From positions 300,679-364,678 of the forward strand of contig NZ_JARBUT010000003.1 of assembly GCF_028882275.1 (NCBI RefSeq): DNA of 64,000 nucleotides. The letters run 5' to 3'. This DNA comes from Nocardiopsis sp. N85 (GTDB lineage: Bacteria > Actinomycetota > Actinomycetes > Streptosporangiales > Streptosporangiaceae). Made by a program: the position numbers and the translations under genes. The notes below the pieces were generated by a model. It did not search any database. It had not been told where the DNA came from and worked only from the letters and a program-made list of their open reading frames with translations. This document shows positions 38,475 through 47,222 of the stretch, in pieces (within the stretch, counting starts at the first letter, position 1; the number at the start of each line of letters is the position of its first letter).

Positions 38475-38533
38475 AGCCTGTCACTTTAAATTCGAGTTAA
38501 GTCCGACGTCTAAGGCATCGGGACTCTGGTCTC

Positions 38534-38550
38534 CATAGCCGTAGGCTATG
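38534..38550. promoter_or_regulatory. Candidate LysR operator between sdhC and the lysR gene
   Basis: CATAGCC-GTA-GGCTATG, a perfect 7-bp inverted repeat containing T-N11-A (T 38536, A 38548), the LysR box pattern. It lies 60 bases upstream of sdhC and four bases before the regulator start. Confidence 0.55.
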
Positions 38551-38554
38551 ACTC

Positions 38555-39523
38555 ATGCAGTTTCAACAGCTCGCCTACTTCGTCGCCGTCGCCCGTACGC
38601 GCCATTTCACCCGCGCAGCCGAGCTTTCACGCGTCGCCCAGCCGAGCTTGAGCAAACAGATCCGGAGCCTTGAGAAGGAGTTGGGCGCGCCGTTATTCAG
38701 TCGTGCCCGGGGAAATATCACACTCACGCCGGCCGGCGAGGCGCTGTTACCGCTGGCCCAGCGCATCCTGACGGATCTGGAGACGGCCCGGCGCGAGGTG
38801 GCCGAATTGGCGGGGATCCGCCGGGGGCGGGTCCGGTTGGGGGCCACCCCCTCGCTGTGCGCCGGGCTGCTGGCGGACGTGCTCGCCGACTTCCACGCGC
38901 GTCACCCCGGGATCGAGCTGAACGTCGAGGAGAGCGGGTCGCGCGACCTCATCCGCGACCTGGGGCGGGGTGAGCTGGACCTGGCCCTGATCATCCTGCC
39001 GCTGCACAGCAGCGACCCGGACTTCTCGACCACCCCGATCCTGCGGGAGAACCTGGTGGTGGCCAGTCCGATGTCGAGGCCCTCACCCAACGGGCGGGCG
39101 TCGATCCGGATCACCGAGCTGCGGGACCGGCCGCTGGTGATGTTCCGGCGGGGGTACGACGTGCGCGAGGCGACGCTGCGGGCCTGCCGGGCGGCGGGGT
39201 TCGAGCCTCGGCTGGCGGTGGAGGGCGGAGAGATGGACGCCGTGCTGCGCTTCGTGGAGGCGGGCCTGGGCCTGGCGGTGGTGCCGAGCATGGTGCTCAA
39301 GAACCGTCCGGGCCTGCGGGGGACACCGTTGGCCCGGCCCCGGCTGCTGCGCACGGTGGCGCTGGCGCGCCGCAAGGACGTGGACCCCTCCCACTCGGCG
39401 GACGCCTTCCGGCGGCACCTCAACGAGTACCTGCTGGGGATGTCGGCGGAGGAGCTGGGGCCGGACCTGGAAGTGCTCATCTCCGACCCGGACGCGGGTG
39501 GCCGCGAAAAGGACGAGGATTGA
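38555..39523 (+). CDS. LysR family transcriptional regulator
   Basis: 322-residue regulator. The N-terminal winged helix-turn-helix reads MQFQQLAYFVAVARTRHFT, ARELSRVAQPSLSKQIRSLE type, and GAPLFSRARGNITLTPAGE; a periplasmic-binding-type effector domain follows (RVRLGATPSLCAGLLADVL onward). Divergent from sdhCAB and upstream of a second sdh operon, so it probably senses a C4-dicarboxylate or related metabolite and controls one or both. The effector is not known. Confidence 0.93.
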   Translation: MQFQQLAYFVAVARTRHFTRAAELSRVAQPSLSKQIRSLEKELGAPLFSRARGNITLTPAGEALLPLAQRILTDLETARREVAELAGIRRGRVRLGATPSLCAGLLADVLADFHARHPGIELNVEESGSRDLIRDLGRGELDLALIILPLHSSDPDFSTTPILRENLVVASPMSRPSPNGRASIRITELRDRPLVMFRRGYDVREATLRACRAAGFEPRLAVEGGEMDAVLRFVEAGLGLAVVPSMVLKNRPGLRGTPLARPRLLRTVALARRKDVDPSHSADAFRRHLNEYLLGMSAEELGPDLEVLISDPDAGGREKDED

Positions 39524-39531
39524 CTCCCGCC

Positions 39532-39557
39532 ACTTCCGTCACTTCTTTAACGGAAGT
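39532..39557 (+). terminator. Small inverted repeat after the lysR gene
   Basis: ACTTCCGT (39532-39539) pairs with ACGGAAGT (39550-39557); a weak terminator candidate 8 bases past the stop. Confidence 0.4.
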
Positions 39558-39818
39558 CACAAACATCCCATACCCTCCTTTTCTTTTTGTTCTCACCACA
39601 CGAGCACACAAAAAATAGAAAAAGAGTGGCGCATTTCACATCCATTTCCCCGGGGTTTCGTGGAGCCTGAGATGTGACCGTCATCACAGCCACCTAACGT
39701 GGCGTGACAGAGCGGTTCCCTTCCGGCCACAGCGGCCGGCCGGCACTCAGGAGAACGCCATGGTGGGACGCGGCCACCCGCGCCCCGTCCGGGCACTCCA
39801 CAGGAGGTGGAGACGACG
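39558..39818. other. AT-rich upstream region of the second sdh operon
   Basis: 260 bases without a gene. The stretch 39558-39655 is strikingly AT-rich with A6 and T5 runs (TTTTCTTTTTGTTCTC and ACAAAAAATAGAAAAAG, partly self-complementary), against a ~72% GC background. It holds the CRP site at 39673 and a possible -10 TAACGT at 39695. Confidence 0.6.
39673..39688. promoter_or_regulatory. CRP consensus site upstream of the second sdh operon
   Basis: TGTGA-CCGTCA-TCACA matches the CRP/GlxR consensus TGTGA-N6-TCACA at every fixed base. It lies 131-146 bases before the first gene of the operon. Rex sites (TTGTGAA-N4-TTCACAA) are less well matched. Confidence 0.65.
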
Positions 39819-40631
39819 GTGACCCCGCCCGAAGGCGCGCCCCCCGCACGCGCCCGGATACGCATCCCAGAGCGCACCCTGCGCACCGACCGTTGGTGGC
39901 TCGGCCCCCTGTTCACCACATTGGGCCTGGCCACCTTCGTCGTCTACGCGACCCTGCGCGTCTTCCAACAGGACCATTACTGGGTCCAGGAGCACCACTA
40001 CCTGACCCCGTTCTACTCACCGTGTCTGGCGGCCCAGTGCGCGCCCGACGCCGCCCTGCTCGGGCGGCTGCCGGTGGAGTTCCCACCGCTGGTCCCCTAC
40101 GCCCTGCTCAGCCTGCCGTTCCTGCTGCTGTTCCGGCTGACCTGCTACTACTACCGCAAGGCCTACTACCGCTCGATCTGGCAGGCGCCCACCGCGTGCG
40201 CCGTCCGGGAGCCGCACCGGTCGTACACCGGTGAGACCCGGCCGCTGATGCTCCCCCAGAACGGGCACCGCTACTTCTTCTACGTCGCCTTCGTCATCAC
40301 CCTGATCAACACGTGGGACATGTTCGTGCCCTTCCTCCACGGCACGAACGGCGGCTTCGGCGTCGGTCTGGGCAACGTCATCATGCTCCTCAACGTGCTC
40401 ATGCTGTGGGGCTACACGCTCAGCTGCCATTCCTGCCGGCACATCATGGGCGGCCGTCTGCGCGCCTTCGGTCGCCACCCGGTCCGCTATCGGCTGTGGA
40501 CCGGCGTCTCCCGGCTCAACGACCGGCACATGCACTTCGGCTGGGCCAGCATCGCCACCCTCATCGCCACCGACGCCTACATCGCGCTCGTGTCGAGCGG
40601 TGTCATCACCGATCCGCGCTTCTTCAACTGA
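39819..40631 (+). CDS. sdhC: Succinate dehydrogenase membrane anchor, Sdh1 type
   Basis: 270-residue membrane subunit with five hydrophobic helices, like the 273-residue M. tuberculosis Rv0249c of the Sdh1 complex. Conserved features are LRLFRLTCYYYRKAYYRSIW, GHRYFFYVAF, the CHSCRHIMGG motif and HMHFGWASI with candidate haem or quinone-site His residues. It is unrelated in sequence to the b558 anchor at 37773-38474. GTG 39819 is chosen because AGGAGG ends 11 bases upstream; GTG 39807 overlaps that site. First gene of a three-gene operon. Confidence 0.86.
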   Translation: MTPPEGAPPARARIRIPERTLRTDRWWLGPLFTTLGLATFVVYATLRVFQQDHYWVQEHHYLTPFYSPCLAAQCAPDAALLGRLPVEFPPLVPYALLSLPFLLLFRLTCYYYRKAYYRSIWQAPTACAVREPHRSYTGETRPLMLPQNGHRYFFYVAFVITLINTWDMFVPFLHGTNGGFGVGLGNVIMLLNVLMLWGYTLSCHSCRHIMGGRLRAFGRHPVRYRLWTGVSRLNDRHMHFGWASIATLIATDAYIALVSSGVITDPRFFN

Positions 40632-40666
40632 CCTCTGGGCACGAGGCCGACCCGGAAAGGCACACG

Positions 40667-42598
40667 ATGGCTCCTTCGAGAGCACCCGACTTCACCCGGC
40701 ACACCTATGACGTGGTGGTGATCGGGGCGGGCGGCGCCGGGCTGCGCGCCGCCATCGCCGCCCGCGAACAGGGCATGCGCACCGCCGTCATCTCCAAGTC
40801 GCTGTTCGGCAAGGCGCACACGGTGATGGCCGAGGGCGGCGCCGCGGCCGCGCTCGGCAACGCCAACCCCGCCGACGAGTGGCGGGTGCACTTCCGTGAC
40901 ACCGTGCGCGGCGGAAAATTCCTCAACGATCCCCGCATGGCCGAGCTGCACGCGCGCGAGGCCCCCGAGCGCATCCTGGAGCTGGAGTACTGGGGCGCGC
41001 TGTTCGACCGGACCGCCGACGGCCGGATCAGCCAGCGCAACTTCGGCGGGCACGAGTATCCCCGGCTCGCACACGTGGGCGACCGGACCGGGCTGGAGAT
41101 GATCCGGACCCTTCAGCAGCGGATCGTGGCGCTCCAGCAGGCCGACGCCGCCGAACTCGGCGATCCCGACGCGAGGCTGCGGGTCTTCCCCGAGACCGCG
41201 ATCACCGAACTGCTCGTGCACGAGGGCGCGGTGACCGGGGCGTTCGGCTACCGCCGCGAGGACGGCGGCTTCGTGGTGTTCGAGGCGCCCGCGGTCGTAC
41301 TGGCCACCGGCGGTATCGGGAAGATGTTCCGCACCACCTCCAACTCCTGGGAGTACACCGGCGACGGCCACGCGCTGGCGCTCCGGGCGGGGGCGTCGCT
41401 CATCAACATGGAGTTCGTGCAGTTCCACCCCACCGGCATGGTCTGGCCGCCGTCGGTGCGGGGCATCCTCGTCACCGAGTCGGTGCGCGGCGACGGCGGA
41501 GTGCTGCGCAACGCCGACGGGAAGCGGTTCATGTTCGACTACGTGCCGGACGTGTTCCGCGCCCAGTACGCGGAGACCGAGGCGGAGGCCGACGGCTGGT
41601 ACGACGACCCGGCGCACCACCGCAGGCCCCCCGAGCTGCTCCCCCGCGACGAGGTGGCACGGGCGATCAACAGCGAGGTCAAGGCCGGCCGGGGGTCACC
41701 GCACGGCGGTGTGTTCCTGGACGTGTCGACGCGGTTGCCCGCCGAGGAGATCCGCCGACGGCTGCCCTCGATGCACCACCAGTTCAAGGAGCTGGCGGAC
41801 GTCGACATCACCGCCGAGGCCATGGAGGTGGGTCCCACCTGCCACTACGTGATGGGCGGGGTGCGGGTGGACGCCGAGACCGCCGCCACCGACGTGCCCG
41901 GTCTGTTCGCGGCCGGCGAGGTGGCGGGCGGCATGCACGGGTCCAACCGGTTGGGCGGCAACTCGCTGTCGGACCTGTTGGTGTTCGGCCGCCGGGCCGG
42001 ACTGGGCGCGGCGGAGTACACGGCGGGCACGGGCGGCCGCCGGATTCCCTACGAGGCCGTGGAGCCGAAGGCTCGCGAGGCCGCCGAGCACGCGTTGGCC
42101 TCCCTCAAACAGGGCACCGGCGAGAACCCGTACACGCTCCACTCCGATCTCCAGGACACCATGAACGACCTGGTCGGGATCATCCGGCGAGGTCCGGAAC
42201 TCACGGAGGCGCTGGAGCGGCTGTCCCGTCTGGAGGAGCGGTCCACCGGGCTGAGCGCGCCCGGGGACCGGGTGTACAACCCGGGCTGGCACCTGGCGAT
42301 GTCCCTGCCCAACATGCTCGTGGTGTCCCGGGCCATCGCGGCGGCGGCGCTGGAGCGCGAGGAGTCGCGCGGCGGGCACACCCGCAACGACTTCCCCGAG
42401 ATGTCGGCGCGGTGGCGTCGGCTCAACCTGGAGGTACGGGTCGACGGCCCCGGCGGTGTGACGGTGGGCCGGCGGCCGGTCCCCGACATCCCCCCGGAGC
42501 TGTTGGCGCTGTTCGATCCCGACGAGTTGGCGAAGTACCTGACCAAGGAGGAGCTGCCCGAGACGGCGGCCGACGCGGACGAGGAGGAGCGGGCATGA
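40667..42598 (+). CDS. sdhA: Succinate dehydrogenase flavoprotein subunit, Sdh1 type
   Basis: 643-residue flavoprotein. FAD-binding VVVIGAGGAGLRAAIAARE, then HTVMAEGGAAAALGN with the FAD-linking region, the substrate-binding HPTGMVWP, and GEVAGGMHGSNRLGGNSLSD are all present. It differs from the first SdhA in length and in the Gly/Ser pattern of FAD motif II. Follows the anchor gene by 35 bases; its stop overlaps the iron-sulfur subunit start as ATGA. Confidence 0.94.
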   Translation: MAPSRAPDFTRHTYDVVVIGAGGAGLRAAIAAREQGMRTAVISKSLFGKAHTVMAEGGAAAALGNANPADEWRVHFRDTVRGGKFLNDPRMAELHAREAPERILELEYWGALFDRTADGRISQRNFGGHEYPRLAHVGDRTGLEMIRTLQQRIVALQQADAAELGDPDARLRVFPETAITELLVHEGAVTGAFGYRREDGGFVVFEAPAVVLATGGIGKMFRTTSNSWEYTGDGHALALRAGASLINMEFVQFHPTGMVWPPSVRGILVTESVRGDGGVLRNADGKRFMFDYVPDVFRAQYAETEAEADGWYDDPAHHRRPPELLPRDEVARAINSEVKAGRGSPHGGVFLDVSTRLPAEEIRRRLPSMHHQFKELADVDITAEAMEVGPTCHYVMGGVRVDAETAATDVPGLFAAGEVAGGMHGSNRLGGNSLSDLLVFGRRAGLGAAEYTAGTGGRRIPYEAVEPKAREAAEHALASLKQGTGENPYTLHSDLQDTMNDLVGIIRRGPELTEALERLSRLEERSTGLSAPGDRVYNPGWHLAMSLPNMLVVSRAIAAAALEREESRGGHTRNDFPEMSARWRRLNLEVRVDGPGGVTVGRRPVPDIPPELLALFDPDELAKYLTKEELPETAADADEEERA

Positions 42599-43380
42599 GC
42601 GAGCGGGTGTTCCGGGTCTGGCGCGGCGCGGACGAGGGGGACCTGACCGAGTACCGGGTCGAGGTCAACGAGGGCGAGGTGGTGCTGGACGTGCTGCACC
42701 GTCTCCAGGCCACGCAGACCCCGGACCTGGCGGTGCGGTGGAACTGCAAGGCGGGCAAGTGCGGGTCGTGCTCGGTGGAGATCAACGGCGTGCCCCGCTT
42801 GTCGTGCATGACGCGGATGAGCGTGTTCGCCGAGGACGAGGTCGTCACGGTGACGCCGATGCGCACGTTCCCGGTGATCCGGGACCTGGTGTGCGACGTG
42901 TCGTTCAACTACGACAAGGCACGGGAGATCCCGTCGTTCACACCGGACCCGGCGACGTCGCCGGGCGACTTCCGCATGGCTCAGGTCGATGTGGAGCGGT
43001 CGCAGGAGTTCCGCAAGTGCATCGAATGCTTCCTGTGCAACAACGTGTGCCATGTGATCCGTGATCACGAAGAGAACAAGGAGCACTTCTCGGGTCCGCG
43101 CTTCCTGATGCGGGTGGCCGAACTGGAGATGCATCCGGAGGACACCGCCGACCGGCGTGCGATCGCCCAGGACGAGTTCGGGCTGGGCTACTGCAACATC
43201 ACCAAATGCTGCACGGAGGTGTGCCCGGAGGGCATCCGCATCACCGACAACGCGCTCATCCCCATGAAGGAGCGCGTCGCCGACCGCAAGTACGACCCGT
43301 TGGTGTGGCTGGGGTCCAAGATCGGCGTCCGACCGAAGGACACCCCGATCGTCCCCAACGTCCGCCACCCCCGGGAGTGA
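42595..43380 (+). CDS. sdhB: Succinate dehydrogenase iron-sulfur subunit, Sdh1 type
   Basis: 261-residue Fe-S subunit. [2Fe-2S] motif WNCKAGKCGSCSVEINGVP; then FRKCIECFLCNNVCHV and CNITKCCTEVCPEGI for the [4Fe-4S] and [3Fe-4S] clusters. ATG overlaps the sdhA stop. With the two upstream genes it forms a complete second complex, expected to feed electrons from succinate to menaquinone. Confidence 0.94.
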   Translation: MSERVFRVWRGADEGDLTEYRVEVNEGEVVLDVLHRLQATQTPDLAVRWNCKAGKCGSCSVEINGVPRLSCMTRMSVFAEDEVVTVTPMRTFPVIRDLVCDVSFNYDKAREIPSFTPDPATSPGDFRMAQVDVERSQEFRKCIECFLCNNVCHVIRDHEENKEHFSGPRFLMRVAELEMHPEDTADRRAIAQDEFGLGYCNITKCCTEVCPEGIRITDNALIPMKERVADRKYDPLVWLGSKIGVRPKDTPIVPNVRHPRE

Positions 43381-43763
43381 TCACGGGCCGGGGGGAGTGT
43401 GCGGTCCCCTCCCCTCGGCCGGCTCATCACGCCCGTGCCCCCGGATCCGCGCCGGGCGGCACGGGCGCGCGTCGGTGAGAGGCCCGCCCGGAACGGCCGA
43501 CCGCGCCCCGGGGTGCGGGAACCGAACCCCGGGGCGGACACGCGGGGCGGACACGGAAGCCGAACCCGGGACGGACACGCGGGCCGGGCGCGGAGGCCGG
43601 GCGCCCACCGTTCACCGGAGGACGGGGCGGATGAGGAGTGATGCGCCCGGATGGTCCCGAAGTGAAGGAGATGCCCTTTCATCCGCTTGATGGCGAATCT
43701 CGACTTTTCCCGGGCGGAGCGGCACACTGTGCTCCCTCGAACGGCGGGTGAGGGCGGGCAACG
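43381..43763. other. Intergenic region between sdhB and alkC
   Basis: 383 bases without a supported gene; short ORFs here are low complexity. It contains the small direct repeats at 43520-43584. No strong terminator hairpin was found after sdhB. Confidence 0.5.
43520..43584. repeat. Imperfect short direct repeats
   Basis: GGGGCGGACACGC (43531), GGGGCGGACACGG (43544) and GGGACGGACACGC (43568), the outer two each preceded by CCGAACCC, form two ~26-bp near-repeats. Confidence 0.6.
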
Positions 43764-44906
43764 ATGACGGACGACCACAGCCTCAAACGGCACATCGACG
43801 GTGAGGCCGCGCGGCTGTTGGGCAAGGCGATCCGGGAGCGGTACCCCGACTTCGACGTGGAGGGCTACGCCGCCGAGGTGGACGCCCGGGTCGGCCCCCT
43901 GGAGCTCAAGGACCGGGTGATGGTGATGGCCGAGAGCCTGCGCGCCCGGTTGCCCGCGTCCTACCCCGACGCGGTCGCCGTGCTCGTGGCCTCGCTGGGC
44001 GAAGGACTGGTGGAGGGCGGCGGGATGTACGGCCAGGGGTTCCACCTGATGGCCGTGGCCCGGTTCGTGGAGGAGTACGGGGTCGCCCACCCCGAGGCGT
44101 CACTGCCCGCTCTGGTGGAGATCACCCGGCGGCACACCTCCGAGTTCGCGGTGCGCCCCTTCCTCGTGCACCACCGGGAGGCGACCCTGGCGCTCATGCG
44201 GGCCTGCGCCCTGGACCCGGATCCGAACGTGCGCCGGTTCGCCGGCGAGGGGGTGCGTCCCCGGCTGCCGTGGGCGCGGCGGATGACGGAATTCGTCACC
44301 GACCCCGGCCCCGTGCTGGAGATCCTGGAGTCGCTGCGCAACGACCCGTCCGCCTACGTGCGCACCTCGGTCGCCAACAACCTCAACGACGTCTCGCGCG
44401 ATCACCCCGACCGGGTCCTGGACCTGGCCGAGCGGTGGCTGCGGGAGAGCCCCACCCCGGAGACCGCGTGGACCGTCCGGCACGCACTGCGCACCCTGGT
44501 CAAGAAGGGCGACCAGAGGGCCTTGGCGTTGCTGGGCGCGACCGGTGGCGAACACGTGCGGGCCGAGGCGATGGGGGTCTCCCCCGCCGCGCTCGATCTC
44601 GGGGAGACCCTGACCGTGCGGGTGGACCTGGTCAACGCCGACGACCGCCCGCACACGGTCATCGTGGACTACCGGGTCCACTACGTGCGGGCCGACGGCA
44701 CCCGCCGCCCCAAGGTGTTCAAATGGACGACCGTGGAGCTGTGCGCGGGCGAGCGGCGGACGCTGGAGAAGCGCCACCGGGTGCGGCCGATCAGCACCCG
44801 TGTGCATCACCCCGGGGAGCACCTGGTGGAGGTACAGGTCAACGGTGTCATCAAGGGCGCGGTCCCGTTCGAGCTGCGGGTCCGACCCGCCGGTGAGCGG
44901 CCCTGA
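43764..44906 (+). CDS. AlkC-type DNA alkylation repair glycosylase
   Basis: 380-residue HEAT-like-repeat DNA glycosylase that excises N3- and N7-alkylated bases. The repeat solenoid runs to about residue 255, with FAVRPFLVHHREATLALMRA, PNVRRFAGEGVRPRLPWARR and SAYVRTSVANNLNDVSRDHP as diagnostic family stretches. Residues ~265-375 (LGETLTVRVDLVNADDRPH, IVDYRVHYVRADG) form the Ig-like C-terminal domain described in some AlkC proteins. Stands alone; TGAGGGCGGG lies upstream of ATG. The AlkC call over AlkD is from the length and Ig domain. Confidence 0.86.
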   Translation: MTDDHSLKRHIDGEAARLLGKAIRERYPDFDVEGYAAEVDARVGPLELKDRVMVMAESLRARLPASYPDAVAVLVASLGEGLVEGGGMYGQGFHLMAVARFVEEYGVAHPEASLPALVEITRRHTSEFAVRPFLVHHREATLALMRACALDPDPNVRRFAGEGVRPRLPWARRMTEFVTDPGPVLEILESLRNDPSAYVRTSVANNLNDVSRDHPDRVLDLAERWLRESPTPETAWTVRHALRTLVKKGDQRALALLGATGGEHVRAEAMGVSPAALDLGETLTVRVDLVNADDRPHTVIVDYRVHYVRADGTRRPKVFKWTTVELCAGERRTLEKRHRVRPISTRVHHPGEHLVEVQVNGVIKGAVPFELRVRPAGERP

Positions 44907-44913
44907 TCGCGGT

Positions 44914-45264
44914 TCACCGCCGTCCCCCGGCCGGTCGGGTACCCGCGTCGGCCGAGGGGCGCATGTCCAGTCGGTGCACCCCGGCGGGGCCATCGGGGTC
45001 CCAGCCGTCGGCGAGTGCGGCCCGGACCGCCTCGGCGACCTGGGCGGGGGTGATGGGCTCCGCGTCCACGATCTCGCAGGACGGACAGCAGGGCGCGGTC
45101 GGCCCCCGGTCCCCCAGGGTGACCGAGATCAGACGGCCGGGAGCGCTCTCGCGTTCGACCGCGAAGGTGAGCGGTCCGCCCGCCGTTCGACGGGAGCGGT
45201 GCCGCCAGCGGTAGGCGACTCCGTCGACGACGATCCCGCGGGTGCCCTTCCCCGGCATGGTCAT
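44914..45264 (-). CDS. Hypothetical protein
   Basis: 116-residue soluble protein of no recognised family. It begins with basic beta-like sequence (IVVDGVAYRWRHRSRR, LTFAVERESAPGRLISVTL), has one CCPSC cluster near the middle, a helix ITPAQVAEAVRAALADGWDP, and a disordered end. GAGG lies six bases before ATG 45264. It converges with alkC 7 bases away. Confidence 0.65.
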   Translation of the reverse strand: MTMPGKGTRGIVVDGVAYRWRHRSRRTAGGPLTFAVERESAPGRLISVTLGDRGPTAPCCPSCEIVDAEPITPAQVAEAVRAALADGWDPDGPAGVHRLDMRPSADAGTRPAGGRR

Positions 45265-45350
45265 CGAGGGCCTCGTTCTCTCGGGGATGGAACGGGCACC
45301 ACGGTAGGGGCCTCCGTCGCGGGCGCGCCACGGGTTTTCCCGGGCCGGGC

Positions 45351-45986
45351 TCAGAATCCGCGTGACGCCCAGTCGTCCAGGTGCGCGACGGCCTCGCCGA
45401 CGGAGGTCGAGTCGCCGTGACCGGGGTGCACGACCGTCTCCTCGGGCAGGACCGTGAGGTGACCGCGGATCGAGGCGATGATGGTCGGGAAGTCCGAGAG
45501 CGGCTGACCGGTGGCACCGGGACCGTCCGGGAAGAGCGTGTCACCGCTGAACACCGCGTTGATGGCGGGCGCGTAGAGGCACACCCCGCCCGGGGTGTGC
45601 CCGGGGGTGTGCAGGATCCGCAGTTCGAGGCCGCCCACCTGGAGGACCTCACCGTGCAGCAGGGGGGCGTCCGGCTCCTGGTCGGGGTAGACCCGATGCC
45701 AGAGGTCGGCGTCGTCGGGGTGCAGGAGGATCGGGCTGTCGGTGAGTTCGGCCAGTGCCACGGCGGCGTTGATGTGGTCGCCGTGTCCGTGGGTGCACAC
45801 GATCGCCATGAGTTCGCGATCGCCCAGCCCGCGGGCGATGGCACGGTGGTCGTGGGCCGCGTCGATGACGATCGCGTTCTCCTCGTCACCGACGATCCAC
45901 ACGTTGTTCTCGACCACGGACTCGACCCCCTCCAGGCTGAGGAGTCCGGAGGTGCGCAGCCGCACGACGGAGTAAGGGTCGCTCAT
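45351..45986 (-). CDS. MBL-fold metallo-hydrolase (glyoxalase II-like)
   Basis: 211-residue zinc hydrolase. Metal motif THGHGDHINAA (HxHxDH), then LHTPGHTPGGVCLY, FSGDTLFPDGPG and VHPGHGD, the glyoxalase II-like layout. In actinobacteria such enzymes often act on thioesters, sometimes of mycothiol; the substrate here is unknown. ATG 45986 is chosen for GGAG seven bases upstream and because family homology starts there. Confidence 0.88.
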   Translation of the reverse strand: MSDPYSVVRLRTSGLLSLEGVESVVENNVWIVGDEENAIVIDAAHDHRAIARGLGDRELMAIVCTHGHGDHINAAVALAELTDSPILLHPDDADLWHRVYPDQEPDAPLLHGEVLQVGGLELRILHTPGHTPGGVCLYAPAINAVFSGDTLFPDGPGATGQPLSDFPTIIASIRGHLTVLPEETVVHPGHGDSTSVGEAVAHLDDWASRGF

Positions 45987-46096
45987 CGAAGGCTCCACCG
46001 CCTGACGTCGCGGATCACTGGCTCGGCGGTTCAAAGCCTATCCCGAGCGGGCCTCGCTCACACCCCACTCGGGCGAGAGCCGGGTGGGGGCGCCGG

Positions 46097-47095
46097 TCAG
46101 GCGAGGCCGCCGGGCTCGAAGTTGCGACGCAGCGTGTAGGGCTGGATGAGGCCGAGCCCGTGGGCGTGCCGCGCCCGTACCTTGACCACCTGGAGTCCCT
46201 CGGTGTCCTCCAGGCTGCGGGCCAGGTCCTCGTCGATGAGGACGGTGCCGGGCCGGGCGAAGGAGGTGAGCCGGCTGGACCGGTTGACGGTGGTGCCGAA
46301 CACGTCGCCGTGCAGGGTGAGCACCGGACCGGTGGACAGGCCGACCCGCACGTCGGGCACCTCCACGTGGGTCTTGACCCCCGACGCCAGGCGCAGGGCG
46401 ATGTCGGCGGCCTTGACGGGATCGTCGGCGACGTAGAGCACCTCGTCGCCGAGCGTCTTGACGACCCGGCCGCCACCGGAGGCGACGATGTCGGCGGCGG
46501 TGGCCTCGAAGCCCTCCACCACCTCGGCGAGTTCGACCTCGTCGAGTTCGCGGCTGAGCGTGGTGAAGGAGACCAGGTCGGCGAATCCGACGATCAGCGG
46601 GTAGTAGTTGGGCACGCCGTCGCCGCCGTTGGACATCACCGCCAGGGTGCGGGCGGTGGAGGCGGCGAGTTGGCGGCGCCAGATGTGCAGCAGCAGCCGC
46701 TCGACGTCCGGCAGCAGCTCCTTGACCTGGTTCATCAACGGACCCGCCCCGTCCGCGCCCTCGCCCTCGCGGAAGAGCAGGGTGCTGAGGATGCTGGTCT
46801 GCCAGTCGGCCAGGCGCGCCATGGTCTGTCCCATGGCGCGGGCGAAGCGGACCACGGCCTCCTCGTCGAGAACGCCGTCGTCCAACAGGCCGGTCGCCAG
46901 CCTCAGGGCCTCCACGTCGCTCTCGGTGAAGATGACGGTGTCGTCGCTCTGGGTGGGAAAGCCCAGGGCACGCCAGATGCGCCCGGCCAACTCGGGGTCG
47001 GCCGCGGCGAGCTCGATCGCCTGCTCCCTGGTGTAGACCGTCTCACCGCCCAGGAGAGCGGTCTCGATCACTTTCGGGTCAGGACGCGACGACAT
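46097..47095 (-). CDS. Class III adenylyl cyclase with regulatory N-terminal domain
   Basis: 332 residues. The N-terminal ~145 residues resemble the regulatory domain of the soluble mycobacterial cyclases Rv1264/Rv2212. The C-terminal catalytic domain has both metal aspartates (IVGFADLVSFT, TLGDEVLY), the transition-state Asn/Arg in TTVNRSSRL, and the ATP-selecting Lys (RVVKTLGD) and Asp (LHGDVFG). All residues for cAMP synthesis are therefore present. No membrane segments. Product cAMP could feed a CRP protein acting at the sdh promoter 7 kb away; the link is inferred. Confidence 0.92.
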   Translation of the reverse strand: MSSRPDPKVIETALLGGETVYTREQAIELAAADPELAGRIWRALGFPTQSDDTVIFTESDVEALRLATGLLDDGVLDEEAVVRFARAMGQTMARLADWQTSILSTLLFREGEGADGAGPLMNQVKELLPDVERLLLHIWRRQLAASTARTLAVMSNGGDGVPNYYPLIVGFADLVSFTTLSRELDEVELAEVVEGFEATAADIVASGGGRVVKTLGDEVLYVADDPVKAADIALRLASGVKTHVEVPDVRVGLSTGPVLTLHGDVFGTTVNRSSRLTSFARPGTVLIDEDLARSLEDTEGLQVVKVRARHAHGLGLIQPYTLRRNFEPGGLA

Positions 47096-47222
47096 ACGTT
47101 CTCTTTCACGGAACCGTCCCCGCCAGTGCGGGGAGCGAGCACTATGGACCTGCGCGGCGAGGTCGCGACGCGCGGGGCCACCTCCAGCTTACGCCCCTGG
47201 TCACCGCCCGTCGGGGGGACGG

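Noticed and set aside
39673..39688. Rex (redox) operator reading of the TGTGA...TCACA site
   Set aside because: Rex needs TTGTGAA-N4-TTCACAA; the inner AA/TT and outer T are missing, while CRP fits fully.
43520..43584. Possible CRISPR-like repeats
   Set aside because: Only three short imperfect units, no regular spacers, no cas genes.
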